From assembly GCA_016710365.1 (NCBI GenBank), contig JADJVW010000011.1, positions 96,377-160,376 of the forward strand: 64,000 bases of DNA, given 5' to 3'. The first letter of the stretch is position 1; every line of letters begins with the position of its first letter. The position numbers and the translations under genes were made by a program. The DNA is from Candidatus Caldilinea saccharophila (GTDB taxonomy: Bacteria; Chloroflexota; Anaerolineae; Caldilineales; Caldilineaceae). A model generated the notes under the pieces. It made no database searches, was not told where the DNA came from, and saw nothing but the letters and a program-made list of their open reading frames with translations. Of the stretch, positions 18,814-29,678 are shown in pieces.

Positions 18814-18854
18814 CCCGGATCGCGGACGTCGCGTCCGCCCATTGAGGAGATTGC

Positions 18855-20086
18855 ATGTCCGAAGAACTGAAGCCGCAGCCCGATCCCGCCAAATCTGCGC
18901 GCCACAAGCCATCCACCACCCGCGCCGAGCAGATCAACCAGGCGAAGGAAAAGCTTGCCACGGCCGACAGCGAGGGGCGCAACCGCAACCCGATCGTGCT
19001 GGATGACACCTACAGCGGGCTGCGTGAAGAGAACCGCGTCGTCATGCGCAACGCCATTGCGCTCAATCTGGAAAACTTTCGCGCCGCGCCGGAGGGTTTC
19101 ACCCCGCGCCCCGTGCGCTCCTTCCCGCCGCTGCGCGAGGTGGCTGCGCCCTTCGCCTCAGTGATCGTGCCGAATTACAACGGCGTGCACCATCTGCCCG
19201 TCGTGCTGGCTGCCCTGCGCAGCCAGCGCTTTGCCGACTTTGAGGTGATCGTCGTCGACGATGCGAGCAGCGACGACTCGGTGGCGCTGCTGGAAAGTAG
19301 CTACCCGGACGTCCGGCTGATCGTCAACCGCCACAATGCCGGCTTTGTCCAGGCGTGCAACACCGGCGCGGCCGCGGCGCGCGGACGGCTCATCGTGCTG
19401 CTCAACAGCGACACCGAGCCGGAGCCGGCGTGGCTGGAGGAGCTGGTCAAAGCGTTTGTCGCCCACCCGCACGCGGCCATGGTGACGAGCAAACTGCTCC
19501 TGTTCGACCGCCGCGACACGTTGCACACGACGGGGGACATGCTCGGCGTGGACGGCATCCCGCGCAATCGCGGGGTCTGGGAGCGCGACCGCGGCCAGTA
19601 CGACGCGGCGACGCAAGTGTTCAGCGGCTGCGGCGGCGCCACGGCCTATCGCCGTGAGGTTTGGGAGGCGCTGGGCGGCTTCGACGAGACGTTCTGGATG
19701 TATCTGGAAGATGTCGATTTTGGTTTCCGCGCGCCTGGCAGGGTGGGAGGCTGTCTTTGCACCGAGGGCGCGTCTATCACCACCTGAGCGCCAGCGGCGG
19801 CGCTCTGCTCGCCAGCTACTACGTGGGCCGCAACACGCTCTGGCTGATCGCCAAAAACATGCCGCGCACGCTGCTGCGGCGCAACGCCTTCGCCATCGTG
19901 GCCGGTCAACTTGCCGTGACGCTGGACGCCTTGCGCAACTGGCGCGGCGCGGCCGCGCGGGCGCGGCTGCGCGGGCAAGTGGACGGGCTGCTGGGCCTCC
20001 CGCGGCAGTTGCAGAAGCGCCGCGCGATCCAACCGCGGCGGCAGATCGAGGATGACGAGCTAGCCAGCCTGCTCACCACACGGTGA
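18855..20086 (+). CDS. GT2 family glycosyltransferase (rhamnosyltransferase-like), two frameshifts
   Basis: The first frame to about 19735 has a charged 90-residue N-terminus, then the GT-A core: ASVIVPNYNG, FEVIVVDDASSDDSV, NAGFVQACNTGAAAARG, LLNSDTEP and WMYLEDVDFGFRA. A 45-base stretch in another frame gives ARLAGWEAVFAPRAR, and a third frame gives VYHHLSASGG and the C-terminus to 20086. Restored, these read continuously as the classic 'GWEAVFAPRARVYHHLS' segment, so two one-base errors (about 19733 and 19775) are the simplest explanation. It would add a sugar, perhaps rhamnose, to a cell-surface glycan. An RBS GAGGAG precedes the start. Confidence 0.85.
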
Positions 20087-20155
20087 AGTACAATGGTTGA
20101 ACATCGTATGATACACAATTTTTGATCGAACTGCAAATGAAGTGAGGCAATTGCG

Positions 20156-22716
<2,561 letters not shown>

Positions 22717-22720
<4 letters not shown>

Positions 22721-23869
22721 CCATGCCCAGACAAATTACTGTGTTGGGCGGTGGGCTGGTGGGCAGCGCCATCGTCAAGGATCTGGCGGCCGATCCTGCG
22801 CTGCAGGTGACGTTGGTCGATCGCGATGCGGCCACCGCGCACCGGCTCGCCTGCAGACGCGCCGGTGCGCGGCGTGGTCGCGGATCTGCACACGCTCGAT
22901 CGTTACGACGAGCTGCTGGCCGGCGCCGAGTTGGTCGTGTGCGCGGTGCCCGGCTTTCTGGGCTTTGCCACGCTCCAGAAGATCATCGAGGCCGGCAAGC
23001 ACGTCGTAGACATCTCCTTTTTTGGCGAGGATCCCTTTCTGCTCGACGAACTGGCGCGTCGCAAAGAGGTCACCGCGGTGGTCGATTGTGGCGTAGCGCC
23101 CGGTCTGAGCAACATTCTCTTTGGTGACCTGGCGCGCCGGCTCGACCGCATCGACCGCTACGACTGCTACGTCGGCGGGCTGCCGCAGACGCGATGCTGG
23201 CCGTTCGAGTACAAGGCGGTCTTCTCGCCGGTCGATGTGCTGGAAGAGTACACGCGGCCCGCGCGCTATGTCGAGCATGGGCGTGAGGTCGTGCGCCCAG
23301 CGCTCTCCGACATCGAGCTGCTCGATTTCCCGCAGGTGGGCACGTTGGAAGCTTTCAACACCGACGGCCTGCGCACGCTGGCGCGCACGATGGACGCGCC
23401 GTTTATGAAAGAAAAGACGCTGCGCTATCCGGGTCACGCCAACCTGATGCGCGTCTTTCGGGAGAGTGGCTTTCTCGATCCACATCCTGTCGCGGTGGAT
23501 GGCGTGGACATTGCGCCGCTGCGGCTGACCGCGAAACTACTCTTCGAGCAGTGGCGGCTCCAGGAGGGTGAGCACGACCTGACCGTGCTGCAAGTCGTCG
23601 TGGATGGCGTGGAGGCGGGACGCGGCGTGCGCTACACTTACGATCTGATCGACCGTTTCGACGCGGCCACGGGCGTGACCTCGATGGCGCGCACGACGGG
23701 TTACACCTGCACAGCGGTGGCGCGGCTGGTGGCAAGCGGTGCGTTTCGCCAGCCCGGCATCTGCCCGCCTGAGTACGTGGGTCAGGCGGCCGGCGTCGCC
23801 GACGCGGTGCTGGCGGATTTAGCGGCGCGCGGAGTGAATTTCACCGTGAATGTGACGGCGCTGACGTGA
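22717..23869 (+). CDS. saccharopine dehydrogenase-like oxidoreductase, one frameshift
   Basis: The N-terminal frame gives the nucleotide-binding motif VLGGGLVGSAIVKDLA and LVDRDAATAHRLA. The other frame continues from about 22853 with ADAPVRGVVADLHTLD, VVCAVPGFLGFATLQ, VVDISFFGEDPF and VDCGVAPGLSNILFGDLA, which are typical of the saccharopine/lysine-ketoglutarate reductase family. Deleting one T near 22851 restores the whole frame. The family acts on amino-acid imines. It overlaps the ATPase stop by 4 bases and its own TGA overlaps the GTG of the next gene, so three genes form one tightly coupled operon. Confidence 0.85.
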
Positions 23870-24909
23870 GCGTACAGCGCACATCGATTTCAATGACGCT
23901 GCTGGTTGTCACGCTGCTGTTAACCGCTTGCAGCCGTTTGCCGCTTGCCTTTCTCACCTCCACGGCGACGGCAGGAGCGGCTGAGCGCCGTGTCACGCTG
24001 ATCGCGCTGGACGGCCCGCTGGCCGCTCGCGACGCCGAGTTTTCCGGCCTGGCGCGCCTCGATGACGAGTTTGTGCTGCTGCCCCAATATCCGGCCCGCT
24101 ACGGTGGCAATCTCTTCACCGTGCGCGAGGCCGATGTCGTGCAGGTGCTGGCCGGCGTGACCACCGCGCCGTTGATGCCTGCGCCGCTGGCGTTCGACGA
24201 CGGCGGCCTCGCTGTTTCAATTGCGGGCTTTGAGGGATTTGAGGCGCTTGCCATTACTGGCGAGCGCGTCTATCTCACCATCGAAGCCGAGCGCGACGGC
24301 GCGATGCAGGGCTATCTTGTCACCGGCGCCATCGACAAGGCTGCGCGGCGCATCAGCCTTGACCCGGCCAGCCTGGTCGCCATTGCACCGCAGGCGCCGC
24401 TGTCGAACCTGTCCGACGAGGCGCTGACCGTGCTGCCGGATGGCGGTCTGCTGACGTTCTACGAGGCCAACGGCGCCAATGTCAACCCGCAGCCGACCGC
24501 TCACCGCTTTGACGCGGCGGGCGCGCCCGCCGGCGTCCTGCCCAGCCCCACGCTCGAGTACCGCATCACCGACGCGACGCCCGCTGACGCGGAGGGTCGC
24601 TTCTGGGTGATCAACTACTTCTTCCCTGGCGACGCCGAGAAGCTGGCGCCGGCCGCGGATGCGCTGCTGGCGCAAGGCGGCGCCGGCGCCACTCACGCGG
24701 CCAACCGTGCGGTCGAACGGCTGGTGGAGATGCAGGTGGGCGCAACCGGCGTGACGCTGGTTGACCAGCCGCCGCTGCAATTGAGCCTGCTGCCCGGCAT
24801 AGCGCGCAACTGGGAAGGCATCGCCCGCGTGCAGACAGAGTATCTCGACGGCTTTCTGCTCGTCACCGACACCTTCCCGGCGACGATGCTGGGGTTCGTG
24901 GAGAAGTAG
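23866..24909 (+). CDS. lipoprotein with esterase-like/phytase-like beta-propeller
   Basis: A 347-residue protein with GTG start overlapping the previous stop. The signal ends in lipobox LLTAC at residue 22. The mature part has repeated beta-strand blocks with motifs such as GFEGFEALAITGERVYLTIEAE, LSNLSDEALTVLPDGGLLTFYEANG and ARNWEGIARVQ---LDGFLLVTD. This is the pattern of the 'esterase-like activity of phytase' beta-propeller family. It would face the cell exterior. Its place after an ATPase and a dehydrogenase is unexplained. Family assignment by pattern only. Confidence 0.65.
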   Translation: MSVQRTSISMTLLVVTLLLTACSRLPLAFLTSTATAGAAERRVTLIALDGPLAARDAEFSGLARLDDEFVLLPQYPARYGGNLFTVREADVVQVLAGVTTAPLMPAPLAFDDGGLAVSIAGFEGFEALAITGERVYLTIEAERDGAMQGYLVTGAIDKAARRISLDPASLVAIAPQAPLSNLSDEALTVLPDGGLLTFYEANGANVNPQPTAHRFDAAGAPAGVLPSPTLEYRITDATPADAEGRFWVINYFFPGDAEKLAPAADALLAQGGAGATHAANRAVERLVEMQVGATGVTLVDQPPLQLSLLPGIARNWEGIARVQTEYLDGFLLVTDTFPATMLGFVEK

Positions 24910-25032
24910 GCGGTGGCGGTACCGTGTCTTGCGTTGTGGAGCCGCAACAGAACATGTTTTCTCGATCATAGGCTTTGTGGCATAGTATTACGCAGTTCGC
25001 TCTAGCAGATTGCCAGAAGATGCTCAGTGGCT

Positions 25033-25467
25033 ATGCGGAAAGACAACCTGTCAGTTGAAGATCGGCTGCGCACCATGCGAAGTGTGCGCAGTCAAGATAC
25101 GAAGCCGGAGATGCTTGTCCGGAGGAGTGTCTTCAGACTTGGCTACCGCTATCGGCTGCATCGCAAGGATCTGCCGGGCAAACCCGATCTTGTCTTTGTC
25201 AAGCGGCGCAAAGTAATCTTTGTACATGGCTGTTTTTGGCACGGCCACCACTGTAAAGCGGGAATGAAGCAGCCAAAAACAAATGTTGACTATTGGACAG
25301 CAAAGCTCCAGCGCAATCGAGCCCGCGATCTGCTGCACTATCAACAGCTAAGCGAGCTAGGCTGGCGACATCTTGTTCTTTGGGAATGTGAGTTGAAAGA
25401 CACGTTGTCATTAGAGAAGAAGATCGTTGCATTTCTTGAGGAAAGCGCTAATGACGGCTCCGTATAA
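25033..25467 (+). CDS. vsr: very short patch repair endonuclease
   Basis: A 144-residue Vsr-family protein. Visible motifs: RSVRSQDTKPEMLVRR at the N-terminus, PGKPDLVF with the catalytic Asp, VIFVHGCFWHGHHC with the His and Cys zinc/active-site residues, and a C-terminal LGWRHLVLWECELKD. Vsr nicks T:G mismatches left by deamination of 5-methylcytosine. It overlaps the start of the C5 methyltransferase gene by 17 bases, exactly the pairing expected. Codon use and AT content differ from the flanks, suggesting acquisition with the island. GTG at 25027 is an alternative start. Confidence 0.93.
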   Translation: MRKDNLSVEDRLRTMRSVRSQDTKPEMLVRRSVFRLGYRYRLHRKDLPGKPDLVFVKRRKVIFVHGCFWHGHHCKAGMKQPKTNVDYWTAKLQRNRARDLLHYQQLSELGWRHLVLWECELKDTLSLEKKIVAFLEESANDGSV

Positions 25468-26674
25468 ATACTATGAGTTTTTTGCCGGCGGCGGCATGGC
25501 TCGGCTTGGACTTGGCGCGCAGTGGACATGCTTGTTGGCTAATGATTTCTCTCTAAAGAAAGCCGAAAGCTACCGCAGGAACTTTCCGCCAGCCGATGAG
25601 TTTGTCGAAGGCGACATATTTGACTTACAGGCGAGCGATCTCCCTGCTGGAGCCGACATGGCCTGGGCGTCCTTTCCCTGTCAGGACTTGTCGCTTGCCG
25701 GCAACGGACAAGGATTGAGCGGAGCGCGTAGCGGTTCATTTTGGGGTTTCTGGCGCTTAGTGCAGGGACTGGCAAAAGAGGACAGACCACTGCCGCTTGT
25801 TGTGTTGGAAAATGTCGTCGGCACAATTACAGCCAACCAGGGTCAAGACTTTGCTGTGTTGTTAAAGACGTTGGTTGACGCCAATTATCGGGTCGGCCCG
25901 ATGGTAATTGACGCGCAGCATTTCATTCCGCAGTCCAGACCCAGGCTCTTTGTGGTTGCTGCTCACAATTCTATCGAGCTCCCCACCGCGATCGTGCAAA
26001 AACATCCCGATCCCCGTTGGCATCCCGTCAACATTGTGCGGGCGCAAAGTATGCTGCCAAAGGAAGTCAAGGCTAGATGGATTTGGTGGAACATGCCTTA
26101 TCCAGCGCCAAGATCGTTCAATCTGCTTGACATCATCGAAGAAGAACCGACGGGAGTCCAGTGGCATTCTGCAAAAGAAACCAATCGTCTGCTCGAATTG
26201 ATGAGTCCCGTAAACCTGGAAAAGGTTAAAAAAGCGCAGCAAAAGGGAGAGCGCGTCGTTGGTGCAATTTACCGGCGCATCCGCACAAGCGGCGGCCAGA
26301 AGCAGCAGCGCGCAGAAATCCGCATCGACGATTTGAGTGGCTGCCTTAGAACCGGCAGCGGCGGCTCCAGCAAACAATTTATCATGGTGATTGAGGGAGA
26401 TCGTATTCGATCCAGATTGCTTTCTCCTCGAGAAGCCGCACGGCTTATGGGGGTGAACGACTCCTATGTGCTGCCAGAAAAATACAGCGACGCCTACCAC
26501 TTGATGGGTGATGGGCTGGCGGTGCCGGTGGTTTCGTGGCTTTCTGAGACAATTCTTACACCGGCGCTGACGCCCGGCTGGAGCGTCGATGAGGCTTACA
26601 GACCCAAATCTAATGGACTTCAGTTGCGAATCCTGGACAAAAAGCCCTCTGAAGTTATCAACAGCATCAGATAG
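25451..26674 (+). CDS. DNA (cytosine-5-)-methyltransferase
   Basis: A 407-residue C5 methyltransferase. Motif I is FFAGGGMARLGLG (10-22), motif IV FPCQDLS 75-81 with catalytic Cys77, motif VI VLENV 118-122 and motif VIII QSRPRLF 161-167. A variable target-recognition region spans about 185-300, and SPREAARLMG plus GDGLAVPVV are motifs IX and X. ATG 25451 overlaps vsr. Methylates cytosine to protect DNA from the cognate nuclease, probably the next gene. The recognition sequence cannot be read from the protein. Confidence 0.93.
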   Translation: MTAPYKYYEFFAGGGMARLGLGAQWTCLLANDFSLKKAESYRRNFPPADEFVEGDIFDLQASDLPAGADMAWASFPCQDLSLAGNGQGLSGARSGSFWGFWRLVQGLAKEDRPLPLVVLENVVGTITANQGQDFAVLLKTLVDANYRVGPMVIDAQHFIPQSRPRLFVVAAHNSIELPTAIVQKHPDPRWHPVNIVRAQSMLPKEVKARWIWWNMPYPAPRSFNLLDIIEEEPTGVQWHSAKETNRLLELMSPVNLEKVKKAQQKGERVVGAIYRRIRTSGGQKQQRAEIRIDDLSGCLRTGSGGSSKQFIMVIEGDRIRSRLLSPREAARLMGVNDSYVLPEKYSDAYHLMGDGLAVPVVSWLSETILTPALTPGWSVDEAYRPKSNGLQLRILDKKPSEVINSIR

Positions 26675-26690
26675 TTGCTGCTTTTTTTTG
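26661..26690 (+). terminator. possible terminator after the C5 methyltransferase
   Basis: CAGCA (26662-26666) pairs with TGCTG (26676-26680), and eight T follow at 26682-26689. The stem is short, only 5 base pairs, so termination may be partial. It overlaps the last codons of the gene. Confidence 0.45.
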
Positions 26691-26742
26691 GGCTGTTAAT
26701 TGAGTTGAATAAACCTTTGACCCTTTCCTGAGATCAATAATC

Positions 26743-27771
26743 GTGGCTTATCTCGCTGACGAACTAGAATCTACAGCTAATCTCTTGTTTGAGCAGTGGC
26801 GTCAAACCAACCTGGACAGTCACACCCAGCTACCGGTGCGTGGCCGCTTGTATGGAGCACTGGTTATTCTGGATCAACTTGAGAAGAAACGCTGGAGCTA
26901 CTCTGAACTTTCGCAGGCAGTTTCAACTGATCCTGGAAAGTTTTTTGGCAATCGATCAATTGTCGGCCACACGAGACAGCGCATCGCACAGATACTTGAA
27001 TCGCATGGCTTTGCCGACCTGGCTCCACGCGCGAGTCAAGGCGAGTTAGGGAGAACAAGTACAGGTACAAAACTGGCTGGTCTGCAATTTATACGACTAA
27101 TTCAAACTGCACTGAGCCCAGTCCCCTCAGAAGACAAAGAAGCACAGGGCGAGCAGTTAATTGCTTATCTTTACAGTCGCATTTTTGCATTGTTACTGGA
27201 GCACCAGCAACTTGGAGGCATCGAAATTACATACACTGCGGTGGAGTCAATAACGGCCCATATCTCAAAGTTGTTAGACGCGCATCAGGCAAATCCAGGC
27301 GCCGTTCTCCAACACCTCATCGGTGCAAAACTTGAGATTCGATACAGTGACAAATCTATACACATCACACACCATACGTCCGCCACTGCTGACTTACAAA
27401 CCGGCCGGCTTGGAGATTTTGAGATTGGATCAACTGTATTTCATATCACAAAAAGCCCCAATGATGACCACTATCGCAAAGCATGGCAAAACGCAGAGAG
27501 TGGCAGAAAAGTTTACTTGCTGGTGCCTAACAAAATAGTCGCAGGAACGAGCCAGTTTGCCGAAGCCTACCGCTCAGGATTTACAAAAAGAGTCAATGTT
27601 TTCTCCATAGAGCAGTTCGTTGCACAAAATTTAGACGAGTTGGCCGCCTTTGATCGCACCGAGGCGCTGCGCCAGTTCCATCGCCTGCTGACCAAGTACA
27701 ATGAGCTGGTCACGCAGTACGAGCACGATCCTTCGCTCAAAATTGCCATCCCCGACTTAGGCATTGAATAG
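26743..27771 (+). CDS. putative restriction endonuclease, DUF4928-like
   Basis: A 342-residue protein immediately after the C5 methyltransferase and Vsr. The N-terminal half is helical (RGRLYGALVILDQLEKK at 32-48, GHTRQRIAQILESHGF). The C-terminal half is alternating and contains LGDFEIGSTVFHITKSP near 226-242 and SGRKVYLLVPNK near 257-268, compatible with the D/E-x-K-type nuclease fold in which acidic residues sit on adjacent strands. It resembles DUF4928-family proteins known beside methyltransferases. Its position after M and Vsr genes makes it the best candidate nuclease of a type II-like system. Start may be GTG at 26743. Cleavage activity is inferred. Confidence 0.6.
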   Translation: MAYLADELESTANLLFEQWRQTNLDSHTQLPVRGRLYGALVILDQLEKKRWSYSELSQAVSTDPGKFFGNRSIVGHTRQRIAQILESHGFADLAPRASQGELGRTSTGTKLAGLQFIRLIQTALSPVPSEDKEAQGEQLIAYLYSRIFALLLEHQQLGGIEITYTAVESITAHISKLLDAHQANPGAVLQHLIGAKLEIRYSDKSIHITHHTSATADLQTGRLGDFEIGSTVFHITKSPNDDHYRKAWQNAESGRKVYLLVPNKIVAGTSQFAEAYRSGFTKRVNVFSIEQFVAQNLDELAAFDRTEALRQFHRLLTKYNELVTQYEHDPSLKIAIPDLGIE

Positions 27772-27905
27772 CGCCGCCCGACTGGTTCTTCTGTTTTGCC
27801 CGATCTGCCCCCTGGTTCGCCGCAGAGGTAGTGAAGCAGCAGAGGCGCGCCAACTCGAGGATTGCCGGCGGGAAAAGCACTTCTGAAGCGCAGAAAGGTC
27901 TAGCA

Positions 27906-28445
27906 ATGGATAGATTTGAATCGCAACGCATATGGGTGCGGCGTTTTGCAGCAACAGATTGGCGCGACCTGTACGCCTATCTTTCGCTGCCGGCAACCTA
28001 CCGCTTTGAACCGGGGGAGCCGATCAGTGAGGCAGAGGCGCAAACGCTCGCGGCAGCACGCGAGCAAGACACGGCATTCTGGGCGGTGGCGCTCAAACCC
28101 GGCGGCCCGTTGATCGGCCACCTCTACTTCAGCCAGAGCGAACCGGCTGAGTTCCTGACTTGGGAGTTGGGCTACATCTTCAACCCGGCCTATCACGGCC
28201 AGGGCTACTGCACTGAAGCGTGCCGGCTGCTGCTGCGCCATGCCTTCACTACGCTGCACGCGCATCGCGTCACCGCGCACTGCGACCCGGCCAACCCTGC
28301 GTCCTGGCGCGTGCTGGAGAAGCTGGGGATGCGCCGCGAAGGTCACTTCCAGCGGCACGCTTTCTTTCGCAGAAACGCGGCGGGCGAGCCACTCTGGCAC
28401 GATGGACTCGCCTACGGGCTGCTCGCGGAGGAGTTCAGCGGCTGA
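27906..28445 (+). CDS. RimJ/RimL-type GNAT acetyltransferase
   Basis: A 179-residue GNAT of the ribosomal-protein acetyltransferase branch: SQRIWVRRFAATDWRDLYAYL at the N-terminus, WELGYIFNPAYHGQGYCTEAC (acetyl-CoA loop HGQGYCTEA, about 100-108), VTAHCDPANPASWRVLEKLGMRREG (about 121-145). The frame is open from 27831, but ATG 27906 begins the family-typical sequence and is preceded by AAAGG. Substrates of this branch include protein N-termini and small amines; none can be chosen here. It lies just outside the AT-rich restriction island and has host-like base use. Confidence 0.88.
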   Translation: MDRFESQRIWVRRFAATDWRDLYAYLSLPATYRFEPGEPISEAEAQTLAAAREQDTAFWAVALKPGGPLIGHLYFSQSEPAEFLTWELGYIFNPAYHGQGYCTEACRLLLRHAFTTLHAHRVTAHCDPANPASWRVLEKLGMRREGHFQRHAFFRRNAAGEPLWHDGLAYGLLAEEFSG

Positions 28446-28550
28446 CCTGTGCTCTACACCGCCACGCGTCTCCGCTGAGATGACGACAGTGCGACGCCGA
28501 TCTCGTAGAGAAGTTCGGCGGCCAGATCCAGTATATTCGGGGGAAACGGC

Positions 28551-28796
28551 TCAGTCGCTGTAAAAGTGCGGTCGCAGTTCTGCTTCGGCAATATATTGGC
28601 TGGCCTGCCGGAAGATGGCACGCAGTGTGCCCGTGTCTAGTTCCTTATGTTGCGGAATCGTCAGTGTCTGCTTTTCGCCTGCTGAACCGAAGCGTCGAAG
28701 TTTCACATGGCTGCCAGTCTGAGCATGCACGGCGAATCCGAAGCTTTCGAAGATGTCAATGACTGCGCCGCCGGAAAGACGGCGTAGTTTAGGCAT
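28551..28796 (-). CDS. hicA: HicA-family toxin
   Basis: An 81-residue protein (start MPKLRRLSGGAVI). It has the HicA dsRBD-like core: FESFGFAVHAQTGSHVKLRR, with the catalytic His in GSHVKL, followed by TIPQHKELDTGTLRAIFRQA. HicA is an mRNA interferase neutralised by HicB. Its start overlaps the hicB stop by 8 bases. The upstream in-frame ATG at 28814 would lie deeper inside hicB and is not preferred. Confidence 0.9.
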   Translation of the reverse strand: MPKLRRLSGGAVIDIFESFGFAVHAQTGSHVKLRRFGSAGEKQTLTIPQHKELDTGTLRAIFRQASQYIAEAELRPHFYSD

Positions 28797-29022
28797 ACAC
28801 CGGTTCCATTTCAAGCGTCACGAGTAATGGTGCGTGCGCGGTCAATCCGAATTCAGCCAGATCCTCTCCGGCAAGATGAAGCTGAAGCGCGTCACGCAGG
28901 TTCTGGACTGTCTCGTCGAGCGTCTGGCCCTGCGTGACCACAGCCAGATTGAGACACTCAGCCACGTATCCCGATGTATCGCCGGGATAAATTACTGCCT
29001 GAATCGTATAACGTTGCGCCAC
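28789..29022 (-). CDS. hicB: HicB-family antitoxin
   Basis: A 77-residue protein with the HicB partial RNase-H-like fold: QRYTIQAVIYPGDTSGYVAECLNL, then TQGQTLDETVQNLRDALQLHL. GTG at 29022 is chosen because AAGGGGG lies about 8 bases upstream and the family begins there; the frame is open to 29085. The protein is short and lacks a recognisable C-terminal helix-turn-helix or ribbon-helix-helix, so autoregulation may need another protein. The order is antitoxin then toxin. Confidence 0.88.
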   Translation of the reverse strand: MAQRYTIQAVIYPGDTSGYVAECLNLAVVTQGQTLDETVQNLRDALQLHLAGEDLAEFGLTAHAPLLVTLEMEPVYA

Positions 29023-29193
29023 AGCCGCCCCCTTGTTTCCTAGCGCCCTTTTGTCAACCTTTCCCGTCGTACCGCTTGCCATCAATGCGCTTGCGCAAGT
29101 GTTGCGTGTCTGCGCCTTGCGTGACGCGGTTCATTATAACACCTCAACGGCTGCATCGATCGCGCCGCATCGATCCTTCGCAGTTCGCTCTGG

Positions 29194-29356
29194 TGGTCTG
29201 TCAACCAAGAAGCTTGGGTTTGGCTGATTGAAAGGGAACGCAGATAAACGCAGATGCCTGGCTGCCTGGCTCTTATCTGCGCTCATCCGACTTTATCTGT
29301 GCGTATCTGCGTGCGCTTGCTGCCGCTCTACCCAAACTTTGACGTTTGACAGCCTA
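29194..29356. mobile_element. 163-base MITE-like element, copy A
   Basis: Almost identical to copy B at 29482-29644 and of the same length. Ends are imperfect inverted repeats: TGGTCTGTCAACCAAGAAGC at the left, and the right end reads GTTTGACAGCCTA, which inverts to TAGGCTGTCAAAC. The middle holds the CGCAGATAAACGCAGAT / ATCTGTGCGTATCTGCG palindrome found elsewhere in the window. No transposase is encoded. It abuts the element at 29357 with no space. Confidence 0.75.
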
Positions 29357-29481
29357 CTAGTACAGGTGGGCATAATTCTGCCAGTAGGGACAGGCCCCCG
29401 TGCCTGTCCGGCTTCCGGGCGTACACGGGGGGTGCGCCCCTACCAGGCAACCAATGAGGTATTTTAGCCCGTGTGTACTAG
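29357..29481. mobile_element. 125-base miniature element with CTAGTACA ends
   Basis: The left end CTAGTACAGGTGGGCATAAT and the inverse of the right end (CTAGTACACACGGGCTAAAAT) are closely matched inverted repeats. The same ends bound the element at 31905-32015. Inside is a GTAGGGACAGG...CCCCTAC palindrome. Terminal CTAG/TA fits IS630/Tc1-mariner-derived MITEs; that is an inference. It lies exactly between copies A and B of the 163-base element. Confidence 0.7.
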
Positions 29482-29644
29482 TGGTCTGTCAGCCAAGAAG
29501 CTTGGGTTTGGCTGATTGAAAGGGAACACAGATAAACGCAGATGCCTGGCTGCTTGGCTCTTATCTGCGCTGATCCGACTTTATCTGTGCGTATCTGCGT
29601 GCGCTTGCTGCCGCTCTACCCAAAGTTTTATGCTTGACGGTCTA
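29482..29644. mobile_element. 163-base MITE-like element, copy B
   Basis: Second copy of the 163-base element, in the same orientation as copy A with about a dozen differences. The left end is TGGTCTGTCAGCCAAGAAGC and the right end CTTGACGGTCTA. No coding capacity. It starts on the base after the CTAGTACA element and ends 34 bases before the stop of the Gfo/Idh gene at 29679. Confidence 0.75.
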
Positions 29645-29678
29645 TTAGTAAAGCGAGAAGCATCAGCCTCATGGCAAA

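Noticed and set aside
29194..29644. possible CRISPR or coding repeats
   Set aside because: Two 163-base copies with inverted ends fit miniature mobile elements; the short open frames inside (29228, 29516) are repeat-derived.
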